Source of the DNA: Mansonella perstans
Lineage: Eukaryota > Nematoda > Chromadorea > Rhabditida > Onchocercidae
Direction of reading: 5' to 3'
Assembly: GCA_037074765.1 (NCBI GenBank)
Contig: JBAMDO010000077.1
Coordinates: forward strand, 168,077-232,076
DNA length: 64,000 bases
The notes under the pieces were generated by a model. The model was not told the origin of the DNA and searched no databases. It saw only the letters and a program-made list of their open reading frames with translations. Position 1 is the first letter of the stretch. Every line of letters begins with the position of its first letter. The translations under genes were made by a program, and so were the position numbers. Below are positions 40,601-53,330 of the stretch, piece after piece.

Positions 40601-43600
40601 ATCATCCTTTTCAGTTCCATCAATTCATTTTCAATAATTCGTTTATGCTCTTTTTCTATTCGTAATTCAGTTTGAGCTGAAATAATGTTGAAACAATTAC
40701 AGTAGTATTTCAAAAAGATGAAAAAAGAGAAAACGAACATTTTTCTGATGATACTGATGAATTAAGCTCGCTTTGTTGCTTTAATTGCAATGATAAGTCC
40801 AGGTTTTTGCGTTCTAATTCACTGATTGTTGTCATCAGTTTACTGATATCGCGTTCCATTTCTGCTGATACTTCGAACTGTTTTGCCTTCAAATAATTTA
40901 CGGAAAAAAAATAATGGCAGGAATTCAAAAAACCTAACAGTTCATTTCTTGGTAAGGATTCAAAAAATTTAATCATTTGAGATTATAATTTATCAAATAT
41001 CAAGTAGATACTCGAATAAAGTTAAAAGTCAAAAAAAGTCAAAATTTTCAAATGTGATCAATAATAATTATAATGACTATTTTATTTTTTATGAACTTAT
41101 AGCTACTATTGTGATCTTTTTTGAAATTTGATTGAATTTCGAAAACTATTCAGCATTGGAAACTTGAAACCTACTGTTCCGTTAGCAATTTCACCGTTTT
41201 CTAAAGCTTTCTTCGAATCCAATTCCATTTCCATAATCCTACGTGTAAAATCCATTATTTGCACAAAAAAAGTAAAAGAGCGATTGGGAAAAATTAACTA
41301 ATTAGAAAAATTAAATGAATAAGTAATTGAAAAAAGAGTAGATGTTTGAAAATAAACTTATGAGATTTTTTAAAATGAAGGAAATGTGATGGAAAAGGTT
41401 GTAGACCTATTACTTCTTTTAACATTTGTAAAATGATTGCAAGTGCAAAATTATGGCATTCTATACAAATGTTAATAATCCGAAAATTAAAGAAATGGTC
41501 AAATATTAAGTGGGCTATAGATATTTTGCAAATAACTCTCATATTTCAGAGTAGTAAGATGCAGTGCACTGAAGCACTAATGTAGTAGCCGATGGAATTC
41601 TCAATAAGGAAATTTATTACTTCTTTGAAAGATGAATGTTTTTCTTTTCCAAACGTTCAATTTTAGTGGACAAATTCTCCATTTCATGTTCAGCCAATTC
41701 CAATTGCATTTTTGCATGACCTTCACTAAAATTACACTTAAGATGTATGTTTAATAACCGTCTACCGTACTATATTTCCTCATATAAATTATGGAATTTA
41801 GAGTGTTTTGAAATTTTCAGAGGAGTTAGATGCTAATTATTTAAAATTTTTAAGCTGTTTAATGGTAGTGATCAGTGATTGCATAGTCAATTTATTTTAT
41901 CTAGTCATTTTGTCATCCATTTTTGCTCCTTTTAATATTAGACTACTAAATAATAAACCAAAAAGTTCTCAATATATATAGCACAACAGTTAATACTAGT
42001 ATCATTCAAATCACATCATACTACTTTAAGTATTACTGAAAATAAGGATAAAGTTTGTAGGAAGACTTGAACGTACGAATTCATTATCAGTTAGTATAAT
42101 TATAACTATTGAACAAACGCGGTGCTTAATATTAATTAAAAGAGTTTATGATAAGTGATATGGTACAAATGATATTAGTGAATCACGTGATAATGAAATG
42201 AAGGAATGACATTGCTGAAGTGAAACATAGAACATCAACGACAAATAATGAAATCAAAAGTATCAGAAGAATTCAAAATTTTCAATTTATTTATTTCCTA
42301 TCAAGAATGTGCATACCATTATCCGTGCATAAGTTATGTAACAATTTGGTTCAGTTGCAGTTCACTGACTAACGTTAAATTCATTTTCCATTGAATTATT
42401 TCACTACTTCAAATGTATTATAGAGCAGAAAATGATCTGCATGAATATAAAAGAAGGGCTAAATTGAATCGCAGAACAGTATTTGAAATAATTTTGATGG
42501 TTATGAAATTGACGAAATTTTACCTGAAAGAGCGTATCATCGGTGGCCTCTTTACTGTCTTCAACCTTGCTAACTTTCTCAGTAATTCTTCATTCTCATT
42601 TTCAACATCCTAAATTTTCTAAGTTTGGAATTATAATTTTCAAATCGTTTGAAACTAGATCGTTGTTAAAGATTTGCGAACCTGCAATCTAAGTTGTGTT
42701 CGACGCAAATCTTCCTCTGCAAATTTCAATTGGTCGCGCAAATCTGCTTCACGTTCCAGTATATCTTGCATTTCTTTATTGATATCGGAACTGGTTGAAT
42801 TATTCGACAGATCTGCACCAGTTCTTTTCTGTAAAAAAAGAACTAAAATTTTTCCTTTTTTTCATTGAGTTTTTGCTAAAATTCTACAATTGATCACAAT
42901 CTGCAGATTTTGAAAATATTGAAATTATTTTCAGTTATGCAACAACAATAATTTCGATGTCAGTTAATCAAATGAAAATCTGAAAATATTATTAAATCAT
43001 AAGTACCGCTTGTAGTTCAGCTCGATTTCGAGCTTCTCGCCATTTATTTTGCGTCTGTAACTCTCGGATTTTATCCTTCATGTAAAACACTTCATCCTGT
43101 AAAAACTCAATAATGCTTTTGAAAATAAGAGCAGTTGAAAAAGCAAAGATGAAAGTTTCTGGATTATTCTTGGTACAAGATACTACATTGACTGTAGTAC
43201 AACTACTATTATCTTACCTCTAATTTATACCGCTTCTCTTCTGCAGTTTCAAGTTCATTATGCAATCTAACAGAAACTTCTCTAGCAATTCTTAGCTCTG
43301 ATTCTAGCTCCCTTATGTGTATTGTGTCCAACTGTTTAACGGATGGTTGTAATCCACTAGCTCCAGACGAGACCTCTAACAAATCCTGTAAAAAATTGAT
43401 CAGCTCTATGCATGAGCTATCATTGAAACTTAAAAATAGTGTATAGCAATGTTTTTGCTAATTTCTATGCCACTTCAATGAAGACATTTGAAATTTTTGG
43501 AAATACGGAATCTTCTGGACTTCTTGTTTTTGTTAAAAAAGCTAATTTTTAAGACGATTACTTTTCGTTTTTCCACTTATACTTTTACTCTATCGCAAAA

Positions 43601-46600
43601 ATATTTTGATGATAATAGCATACAAAACAATTGGCTCACTTTTACTTTAGCTTCAAGATGTTGCTTTTCGGCATCGAGTTCCTCGCGTGTTCGCTCGGAT
43701 TTACGAAGTTTGAATTGTAAGATTCGACAGTTTTTGGCATTTTGCTCTAATTCACGTTGCAGTTCACGGAATTCCTCAATTTCTTCCTCTCGATACTGAT
43801 CCTAGATAATGACGAATGAATGGGAAAAATGGGTGCGAAATGGAAATTCTTACAAAAAGCAATTGATCGAAGTCGTCATAAACTAAACTGAAATTGATAG
43901 GAACTCAATTGACTTTTGAGATCTGTCTTTGCTTGTTAGTGTTGTTACTGCATTAATGCTCATAAACAGAAACATGAATTTAATGGTTTTACTAACTTGC
44001 ATTTCTTCAATTTCTTGCTGTAAATCTTTGATATCTGCTTTTAGCGATTCGTTCTCTTCCATCAGTTCATCACACAATGATTCTGAAGCTTTTAATTTCT
44101 CCGCCAATGTTGCGTTCATTTCACTGTGATTATCATTTGAATCTTCACATTCCTGTTTTCAAATGATTTTAATGAGTTCATTTAACATTTCTTTTAAAAA
44201 TGCAAAATATGATATTGATAATAAAAATAAATTGTGGTTTTTATTTCAGAATACTCACGTTAGTTTGAATTTGGAGTTACTGTCAGAATATTTGAGATCG
44301 CTGATAAAAAAATTAGCTGACCTTATCATTTTGCAAAATAATACTACCTGTAGTTCTCGAAGTTCACATTTAAGGACAGTATTTTCGTCACGATAATCTT
44401 GGATGCAATTCTCCGCTTCAGCTAACCGCTCTTCTAACATTTCAATCAGCGATTCATCACTTGCATTTTTACGTTTCTCTCTATAAAAAAAATCTTTCGT
44501 GTCTATATTGGAATCAATTATTTCTCATTCTTTAATTTTTTGTCTCTCCGATTCTAGAATATCACAGAAGTTGATTTAATATTGAAAAGAAAAGTGAAGT
44601 TATGCAAGCAAACATTTTTATAATAAGAATGCGACTAAGAATTCAGGAATTCCGAACCTTCTTGTTGTCCACTTTTGCCTTTCTTCTTTCAGTTTAGTTA
44701 CTTCTTCTCTTAAGCGTGCTATTTCCGCCTTCATCATTGTTGCATCGAAATTCTGCACAAGTAAATTAATGTATTCGATTACGAGCTTCAATTTTCAATC
44801 ATTTTCAACCTAACGCTATTTCACAGGCTTCAGTAATTTAATAAGATTTTTCATCGTTTCATTTTGTATCGTTACATTCGTTTACTTAAAGTTCGACTTT
44901 AACTTTTTACATTTTGGATCTTAAATAGCAATTTATTTCAGCTTGCTACGACAAACAACTTTTGGCTTTAATTTTTACACATTTCTTTCGCTTGATTAGC
45001 CTTTATCTTGTATCTTGTATTCGGAATTGTCTGGAAAATGCTTTTAATAAAGTTTACCAGAAGTTTTCAATTGTCAATTCCTACTTTCACTCTTAATAAG
45101 ATTTAACGATAAGTGTTAATTAACACAAAGCTTATATTCATTTGGATATAACCAAAGTGGTCGAAAATATGAAGCAATTTCTTTCATTTAAGTTAATTTC
45201 AATAAAATATGCTTCGGAATTCCATAATCATTCTAACTCTCCCTATTTTAGGATGAAATGATACGAACCGGTTCATCACCTTCCATGGGAGTAATTGCTC
45301 GTTCATTGTCCTGTATACTTTCAGAAATTGCTGTTATCATACTTTTTGTATCTTCAGCTGACTTTTCACTTGACATATCTTTTGAACTAATTGATTTATA
45401 TGAAGTATATGAAGTTGTATCTTCTTCAGTACCTATAAATAAAAAGATTTATTGCACCAAAAAGAATTTATTCTTTTATCGAATATAAAGTATTAGGCAA
45501 GAGAAATGTAATATCTAAAGCTTTCTCAGTTTAGATGATGATAAAAAGAGAAGTGAACAACTGGATTGAAATATGATGCAGATGCTTAAATTTCAAATCC
45601 GCAAAAGATAAAATCAACGAGCCGTCTCAATCTCCCATATCTAAATAACTAATTATGTTAACTGTTAATTATGCGCGGTTAGATGAAGGATTGAGTTCTA
45701 TCCACCTGAAATAATTGAGAAATGGAAAGAAGGCGAGAAATATTTGAAATTCTGTAATACTTTTCATTCTATTTACTAACCTTCTGTAACATGTTCCGGA
45801 GCACCATTATCCTGTGTGATTAACGTTTTATCTCGCCAGGAACGCCGCTTTTCTCGACTTCGCTCCTTTGTTGCTAAAAATTTGAAGTGAGCAAAATTTA
45901 TCTGACTGAAGTTTTTCAAGTAAATGTGATTGGAAATTTTATTAAATTAGTGGTATTTCGTCTTATTTATGCAATGTAGTAAGGCTTTATCATTTTATCA
46001 ATGAATATAGGAGTTGAAATAAGCATGTAAAGCAAAAGTATCATAATTGCTGATGATGCGATGATAATATGATGCCACTGAAAAATTTAATGCAAATCAA
46101 TATTTTGTGGAAGGAATAAACGGATTAAGAGAGAGTGTGGAAAGAGAAGGATTTAAATGATGATAAAATGAACTTGCGAACTATTTTTGTTACTGCCAGA
46201 CGGGGTGGATCAAATCTTCTTAATATTTTTCTTTTCATAAAGTCCAGCATTGATTTGATCAATAATTTTGCTTATTCATTTGTCATTTTAGCTCTTAATT
46301 CCGCGAAAATTTTAACGATCAAAAAGTGCTATGAAAAGAATTTCTGTACTAAATTTTAAATGTTTTTACAAATTAATTCTCTCTATGACCATTTCTCTTT
46401 CGGGGGAGAACGGGAAGAATAGAAAACATATATGGTAAATGATTCGAAAAATTTTACCAGCAAACTTGCACATAAAATGCACAAAAATTTTATCAACAAA
46501 CTTGCACATAAAATGCATATAAAATGCAAGAAGTTAGATGCTACGAATAGAAAAAAAAATATACGAAAGGATGGAGGTAAAGCAAAAAGCAAGACTGATT

Positions 46601-46742
46601 TTTCTTTTTTAATATTCATTTGAAATTATCCGGATTCCATGAAACGATAATGGTTCAGGAATAAGCTTTTTTACAGCTTACCATTCAAAGGAGCTAGGGA
46701 TTCCTGCTGTTGCTGCTGCTGCTGCTGTTGGCTGTTATTCAT
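31659..46742 (-). CDS. Large coiled-coil protein of the SOGA/MTCL (microtubule cross-linking factor) family, about 40 exons
   Basis: Vertebrate SOGA/MTCL proteins are long coiled-coil proteins; MTCL1 stabilises microtubules, at the Golgi among other sites. Checked exons: 46742-46682 (Met start, Gln9 tract), 45873-45781, 45432-45269, 44752-44658, 44480-44348, 44152-43997; 3' end: 32696-32552, 32236-32073, 31748-31659. The family assignment rests on ordered blocks: RELQRELEQNAKNCRILQFK with LRKSE (43655-43800), IRELESELRIAREVSVRLHN (43220-43385), DLRDQLKFAEEDL (42684-42830), ENEELLRKLARLK (42534-42611) and LELAEHEMENLSTKIERLEK (41619-41724). These align with the SOGA1 order I recall. Coiled-coil exons continue to about 34.4 kb, for example near 40.8, 38.9, 38.0, 37.6, 36.7, 36.0 and 34.9 kb. 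A Ser-rich tail follows, ending in a basic stretch (KPRIKKKVKKTATTS) that could bind microtubules. I estimate 1,400-1,600 aa. Junctions around 33.0-33.1 kb are uncertain. Confidence 0.85.
46447..46518. repeat. 36-bp tandem duplication in intron 1 of the SOGA/MTCL-like gene
   Basis: Two copies containing CAAACTTGCACATAAAATGC are spaced 36 bp apart, with a third shorter echo of CATAAAATGC immediately after. Confidence 0.8.
46701..46738 (-). repeat. CAG/CAA tract coding for Gln9 in the first coding exon
   Basis: Mixed CAG and CAA codons give nine consecutive Gln close to the N-terminus (MNNSQ...). Interruption by CAA suggests a fairly stable tract. Confidence 0.8.
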
Positions 46743-46787
46743 TGAACTGTTGTTAAAAATATTACTGGTATGGCGGTCCTCACGTTA

Positions 46788-46892
46788 CTATTTTCCAATA
46801 TGTGTTTGAACACAGGCTGAAACAGTTCTTGCAGCGTTCTCACAAATAATTTTGAAGTTCAAAGCCCGAACAGGACGCTTCTGATGATATAA
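46788..46892 (-). other. Unassigned exon-like segment just upstream of the SOGA/MTCL-like start
   Basis: A GCAG acceptor (ending at 46893) opens a frame of 34 codons ending in TAG at 46788-46790. It includes HQKRPVRALNFKIICENA and has mixed codon usage unlike surrounding random frames. It ends 46 bp before the ATG at 46742. It could be a terminal exon of an upstream minus-strand gene, a 5'-UTR exon, or chance. I cannot link it to another exon. Confidence 0.25.
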
Positions 46893-49800
46893 CTGCAAAT
46901 CATTAAAGATTTAGTAGTAAACAAGATAATTTTGAGGTAGATTTCTGCGTTTAGATGTCTGTTCGGATCATTTTTATATGACTCATAAATAATGCTTTAG
47001 TGTTAAATAATCTCCGTAAGGATATTTTAATACTTTCTGCAGCAAAAAAAACTTAATAGTTTTCATTTATTTTTGAAATTATTAGTTTTATAATAATAAG
47101 ATGCTGAAAGATGTGTGCATATGTTAATCACCAGAATCTTTTTTTTTGAATTTTTAAAAATTTTCAAATTGTTGCAACAAGTTTTTTAAGTCAATGCACT
47201 TTTAAAAATTTCCTTTAAAAAATTAAGATTTCGAGTTATCTTTTTGAAACAACTAAAGAACTTTTGTTAATCAGTATCCTTGCTAATATTAACTGAAGTT
47301 TAACAGCTCTATGATCAACTTAGTTGCTTCAGGAAGAATTCATTTATGTGACAAGAAACAATTTTATCAATCAAATACAAAAATGAAAAGGAATGTGGAA
47401 ATTTTACCATAATAAATGTTAATTTTACAAAATTACAATCAGAATGATTACTGGATAATGTAAATCAAAGTATTTTCTTTTTCAAGTTTCCTACAGAAAA
47501 AATAATTAAAAAGAAATTGTTTAAATTTTTGCAAATAAATTATTCATGAATCACTTGATAAATACTCTTACACACTTTTTTTTTTCATTTTGAAATACTT
47601 CAGAAACAGATGCTAACTTAAACTGACAACACGTGATAATAACTCAACATTGCAAGAAATGTGTAAGCATTACGTAAAAAACAACATAAAAATACATCAT
47701 TAGCATAACAGTGTTAATGACGTATAAGATAGTAATTTATAGATAGTGAAAGAAAAAAAGATATGATTGAAGTTAAATTTGAAGAATAAATTTTTATATT
47801 TGCAACAGTTCAATACGGGCATATATGTTCATCGAAGTAGTTCACAGAAGTACTGCTCATTCTTCAACAACTGAAAAATATTTAGAAATTTGAAAGAAAA
47901 AGAATATTCATATCTATCAATTAATATAAAATTTTTTGCAATGATACTAGAGAATATTTTTGCAATACCACAGAGTAGTTTTTCAACAAATGTTTGTTTG
48001 CAGGCTTGTGGATTGACAATATGTATTATGTAAGAGATTATTTTAGAATTCATTCAAAAAGATGCATTAAATGAAGGGAAAGAAAGAGAAGTACTTAAAA
48101 TAGAATAAAATATAATAGGAAATAGATCGAAAGTTAAGAAAGTTTAGTTAAGAAATAAAAGAAAGAGATGTGCTTCCTGTTCCTCCCAACACTAATTTCA
48201 GACTAATTGTGATAGAAAGGAAGAGCTAAATATGAACTGAATTAGAGTCTGAGATTCTGCTGCAGGTAGTTGTAGCCGAGAAGAAGAGAGCTCGAGCTTT
48301 TCACATTATCGCGGTGTCGGATATTTGAAGTGTAACATATATATGATATGCATAGACACGTCCATCTCTTCCTATACTGCTCTGGATGTGACTACTTTAC
48401 CTCCGATGATAAAGCAACAATCAGCATGAATTAATTAAAGAATCATCATAGCAGGGGAAAAATTTTATATTTTAACAGCTGGAGAGACGATTTTAAAATA
48501 TTGATAAGTTATGAAAAATTGAAATTTGAAAGTGTTCAAGACGAAAATTTTAATAGAAAACAACGGAATACAAAGAGGAAAGATAGCTCAGTGATTACAG
48601 TCGAGTAACATCCAACCAGTTTAATTTTCAGGCTAATAACATTAACATAAATAGCCATGACAGAATAATAAGAGGAAAGGTGAAATGCAAAGAGTGAAAT
48701 AAGCATTAGCTGAGAGAATTATCGGAATTTTGTATAGTTCTATTTTCGGAAGAAAAAAAAGTTAGTGTTAGAAAGAAGCGAATTTCATTGTAACCGTGAG
48801 AAGTGCCTTTGGTATTAGCCTTTATATGTTCGTTTAACTGTTATAATTGAATAATATTAATATAAATGAATTGTCTGCAAATGGAAATGACTTTTTGTTT
48901 ACAATTTTGTGACCATTTCCATTTTTCTCTAAATTTTATTTAATCAATTTGTATAGTGAATCTTCCCGTATTTCGATTTTGAAGTCAATTAAGATTTATA
49001 AGTGGACCAGATCAGGAATTAGGAATTAAACACAAAAATTAAACATTTAAAAAATTTCTCTTGAAACTGAAAAAATCGGTCAAGCCTCTGGTTTATTTGA
49101 TGACAGACATTTTCGTAATTGCCACAGGAGGTAAGGTGAGGCCTTGAAGTTATGGCAGTAGTAGGATAATTCCATGAATTTCTCGTAATCATTTAATACG
49201 TTATTACATTCCCGCAAAATTAATGGTGTATCCGGGATTATTTTTAGTAGAATAAAAAAATTGAGACAGAGAAAAAGAGAACTCTGAGGAAATATTTGAA
49301 AAAATACTTGCTTTGCTGAACGACGAGATAAATTTATTGCACAAAGATTTTTTGAAAAACTAGATTCTACCGCTAGCAAGTAGATTCAAGATCTCTCGAT
49401 TTTCTACCTACCATTCACCACTGCTGCAAAATTTCACAAGGGTACAACAGTATTACATTTGTATGCAAATTGAAGCAGAATAAAATTTTAAAATGTGCAG
49501 ATGGCCAACATTGCAAGCAAAGCCTAAGCACGTGCAATTCATTTCAACTGATTTGTTTAGCTGACATTTTTTCCATTCAAAGAATTCAATCAATATCTTC
49601 CTTGATTCATCTACTTCCAATTTTAAATCAACATTTCATTAATGAACTGTATCTTCTTGCGGACAAATCAATATCTGATCTTTTGTTGTTTTGGTATGTT
49701 TGATGCGTATCCAAGCATGTACTCAAGCTGTAAGATAAAAATGAATCATTTGTGAATCGAAAACTTTTTCAACTGTTTCAAAAAACCAAACTATGCCTCG

Positions 49801-52800
49801 AACATCTTTTATTAACTAATTATAAAATCTTCAATTCACCAATTGCTCGGATTTTGCAGCAATCGACTGGATTAATAATCAATTTTGTAGAATAAATAAG
49901 GAATTTAAGATTTTCTTCCATTTCTTTAGGAGCTTCACAAAGCCCATTTCAATTCTCCTGCATAACTATAATGCTAAATTGCATTTATGCTTTTATTTCG
50001 AACTAAATAGGTGTATATGTCTAATATTTTTGTCGTTTTAAAAAGGAGAATTTTTGAAAAAAAAAGAGTTGTTTAGTTTTGCCAATTTAATTTCTATTTG
50101 AATTTTAAATTACTTATGTACTTGTGTTTACATCAGTAAATTAGATGTCAAATGACTAAAAGTGAGAATGGAATGAACTAAAAAATTAAGTAAAAATTAA
50201 ATAAAATAAGAAATGTGAAATTTCTTTGGAAGGATAAAAGTAACTAACTCTTTCTAGAATGACATCATCAATTATGAGCAATATATTTTATTTATAAATG
50301 ACTATTAGGAGAAATATTACCGGAAGAGGGGAGGGATAATAGGATACAGGATTGGACTGATCGTGATAATAGGAAGTATTTTAACTTAATTCACTAAGAA
50401 TTCAAATTGGAATAAAACGAAATTTATTGTAAGCTGGAAGAATTTTCAGTCTTTTTTGAAATTTTAAACTAACAGAGAAAAGAAACTCATCATTCAATGA
50501 AATGAAAACCAATATAATTTATCTGAAAGCGAAGGACAACAATTTACAATTTTTTAAATACTGATCACCAGTTCATGGAACTATTAGATTACTTTCAGAG
50601 TATTTAATACACGAACTTTTGTCAACTTTAGCAGCGCAGTTCGTTGGCATATTGATTTTTGAAAATTTGTCATACTTTTATAAAAAGTAAAGTATTAATG
50701 AGGCGACAAAGAGACTTCAAGAGCATTAACTGCTCTTTTCAGCACATTATCAATCAAACTTGTTATTACTTCAAAAAAAAAAAAAAATTGTTAAAATGTG
50801 CAAGCGAGTTGAACGATTCGGAACCCAGCATTTAGTGAAGTACCACTGCTCTGATTTAAATAATTCAATGGAAAACATAAAATGTTGAAGAAACATAATC
50901 TGGAATGTAAACGGAGGAGAAGGGTTATTTCTGAATAAAGATATGGAATCTCGCATATTTCTATGGAATTTATTCTTAACTTTTGTAGGAAGCTTAAAAA
51001 AGGTTATTTAATGAGTGATCTTGAATTGGTGTATATTTTTAAATAAAAATTAGCTGTTATTCTACGAAAACAAAACACTTTAAAAGACTGTACTAGAGAG
51101 CAATGCAAATTTTATCGAACATAAAAGCCATAATGGCTAATTTAAAAACGAAAAAACATGAAATTTCTGGTATTATTTATTGACCAGTAATAAGAGAAGT
51201 TTGAGAAGAAGGTGGTGAAATTCGTGAAATGATAAAAGTTACCAGTAAGAAGTGAAAATAATTATTTGGGAATAATTTAAAAATTCAAAAATAAATTGTT
51301 TCAAAAAAAATTATTAGAAAAAATTAGAAAAATTATTTTCCAAAAAATTGGAAAAAGCATAAATTGTAAAATGAAACAGGAAGAGCATTTTGTGGTCAGC
51401 AAGCATCCCAACAGTCCAATAATCCAACCATCCATCCATCCATTTATTCAGCACTCTTATAAACTTCAAATGTTGTAAAATGAAAACGCAAAATGCTTTT
51501 CTAACTGTTGCTAGCGTATCAGCTGTCCCTTTCACACTCTTCCGGATAATTATTACATCGACTACTTCGTACACTAATTCATAAATTCATAAACGGATCG
51601 TAAATCGCAGTTCTTTCCTTGTGCCTCTTCTACAAGTGCAATGGCAAATTTTAAATTATGAATTTGCATTCAGCGCTTTCAAGGGTTGCTATTCATCTGT
51701 CTATCGAAAGTAGAATGAGCAGTGATTTATAAGTTTCTGAAACATTTGTCTTGAAGCAATTATAGATGTGAGGACAACGTTTTAAAATACCAGAAAACGA
51801 TTAGATATTTTATATGCGGGGTAATAAAGAAAGAACTAAAATATTTCCTACTTTGATGTTTGGTTTGATAATGCAGACAAATTAAATGAATATTCTGTTA
51901 GCTCATGAATTAATGTATTTTTTATGCTTTAATTAATCAATGCTTATTCATCAGTATTCTCAATGAGAAAGCGCGAAACACTAACTAAAATTCTACCAAA
52001 TTTCGTATGAATAAAAGCAACACAAAATTAAAATTTTTAATAAATTAATCTCTCAAATTGCTGAGATTAAAAATGATTAGGCTAAATAAAGTTAGTCAAG
52101 TGAACTTTGCTTTGAATGTTGCACATCACTTGCTAAAAGTTTATTTCAAAACTTCTCAAACACAAATCTATCATTTTTGAATGAGTGAGAATGCATTGCA
52201 AGTTGTATCATTATTATACATTCTAATTAATGATGGCATTAATTTTGGCAAAGTTTTTTATTTTAATGAAAACTGAAATTTCAAAACTTTTTTTCAAGAG
52301 ATATGATTGCTAAATTTCAAAAAAAACTGGAAATTCCACATAAAATAGGCTATCAGTCATTATCGAAGTACTGTAATTAATAAGGATCGCATATAGCATA
52401 CAGTAGTGATTATATCGCATTTGTCCGCTTAAATGACCTTTCTAATTAACATTAACGTCGATGCTGTAAGGCGGATAATGTTAAAATTAAGCTGTGAAAT
52501 GACATTTTTCAAAATTTCCTTTTTGTTCAATAACATTTTGAAGAAAAATCCGTTCAATTTAATTAAGGAAAGAAAGAAGATAAATATTGATTGAATATTA
52601 AGTGAAAAAGTAGTAAATTCTGAATTAAAATGTATACAAATAAAAACTGAAAGACGAAATCTTGAATTATTTCTTTCTTCGCTTGCCAAAAGAATATTTC
52701 TGAAAGAAAGAAGATGAAACTGGATAAAAAATTAAGTTTAAAGTTTTCAGAAATGTTTGTTTAAGCAATCAAAAATAACAGCGAACATTTTTTTTTCATT

Positions 52801-53330
52801 GCTCATTCGTCACATTTGTCAACCAAACTAGACCAAGCCAAAACTGCTTCATTTTCTCATTTTCACTTTATTTACCCGCACTTTTTTCATCATACTATGT
52901 ACTTTAATTATTATTGAATTATTATTGAAGCAATATCATAAAGCACCTCTTATCAATCACAACAGCAAGAAATACAAGTATGCAGGATCATGACATATCC
53001 ACCATCCGTCTTGACAACTTCACTGTGTGTCGCATGTTATTTTCCTCCTTTACTCTTTCTAAAGTTAATTATTCCATATTAGATGTTAAAATTTTATCAT
53101 TGTAATTCATAAAAAGAACTGTTGCGGGATGTTTAATTCGTTATTTTGTCAACAAATTGTCATCTTGTCTATTCATATTTCAACATATTTCAATTCTACT
53201 GAATTTCATCTGTGGTACTTTTGAGTAGTTTCGAATATTTTTAAATTTGAAGAAAGAGAGAAAGGCAAAAGAGGAAAAGAAAGAGAAAGAAAGACAGAGT
53301 GCTTAAAAATGAAAGGTGAATATAATTTAT
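46893..53330. other. 6.4 kb with no recognised gene
   Basis: AT-rich with few features. One minus-strand open frame (49080-49379) ends with a fairly coding-like stretch, ECNNVLNDYEKFMELSYYC then LLWQLRKCLSSNKPEA, but I find no partner exon or family. A slightly GC-richer patch at 48243-48330 has short open frames on both strands and no identity. Otherwise nothing. Confidence 0.45.

Noticed and set aside
42534..42611. Alternative frame of this exon (reads SKVEDSKEATDDTLFQ)
   Set aside because: It hits a TGA near the exon start. The frame giving ENEELLRKLARLK joins both neighbours in phase.
48576..48645. tRNA-like words (ATAGCTCAGT, later a CCAACCAG)
   Set aside because: No T-loop GTTCRAAYC, no plausible acceptor stem and no anticodon arm could be folded by eye.
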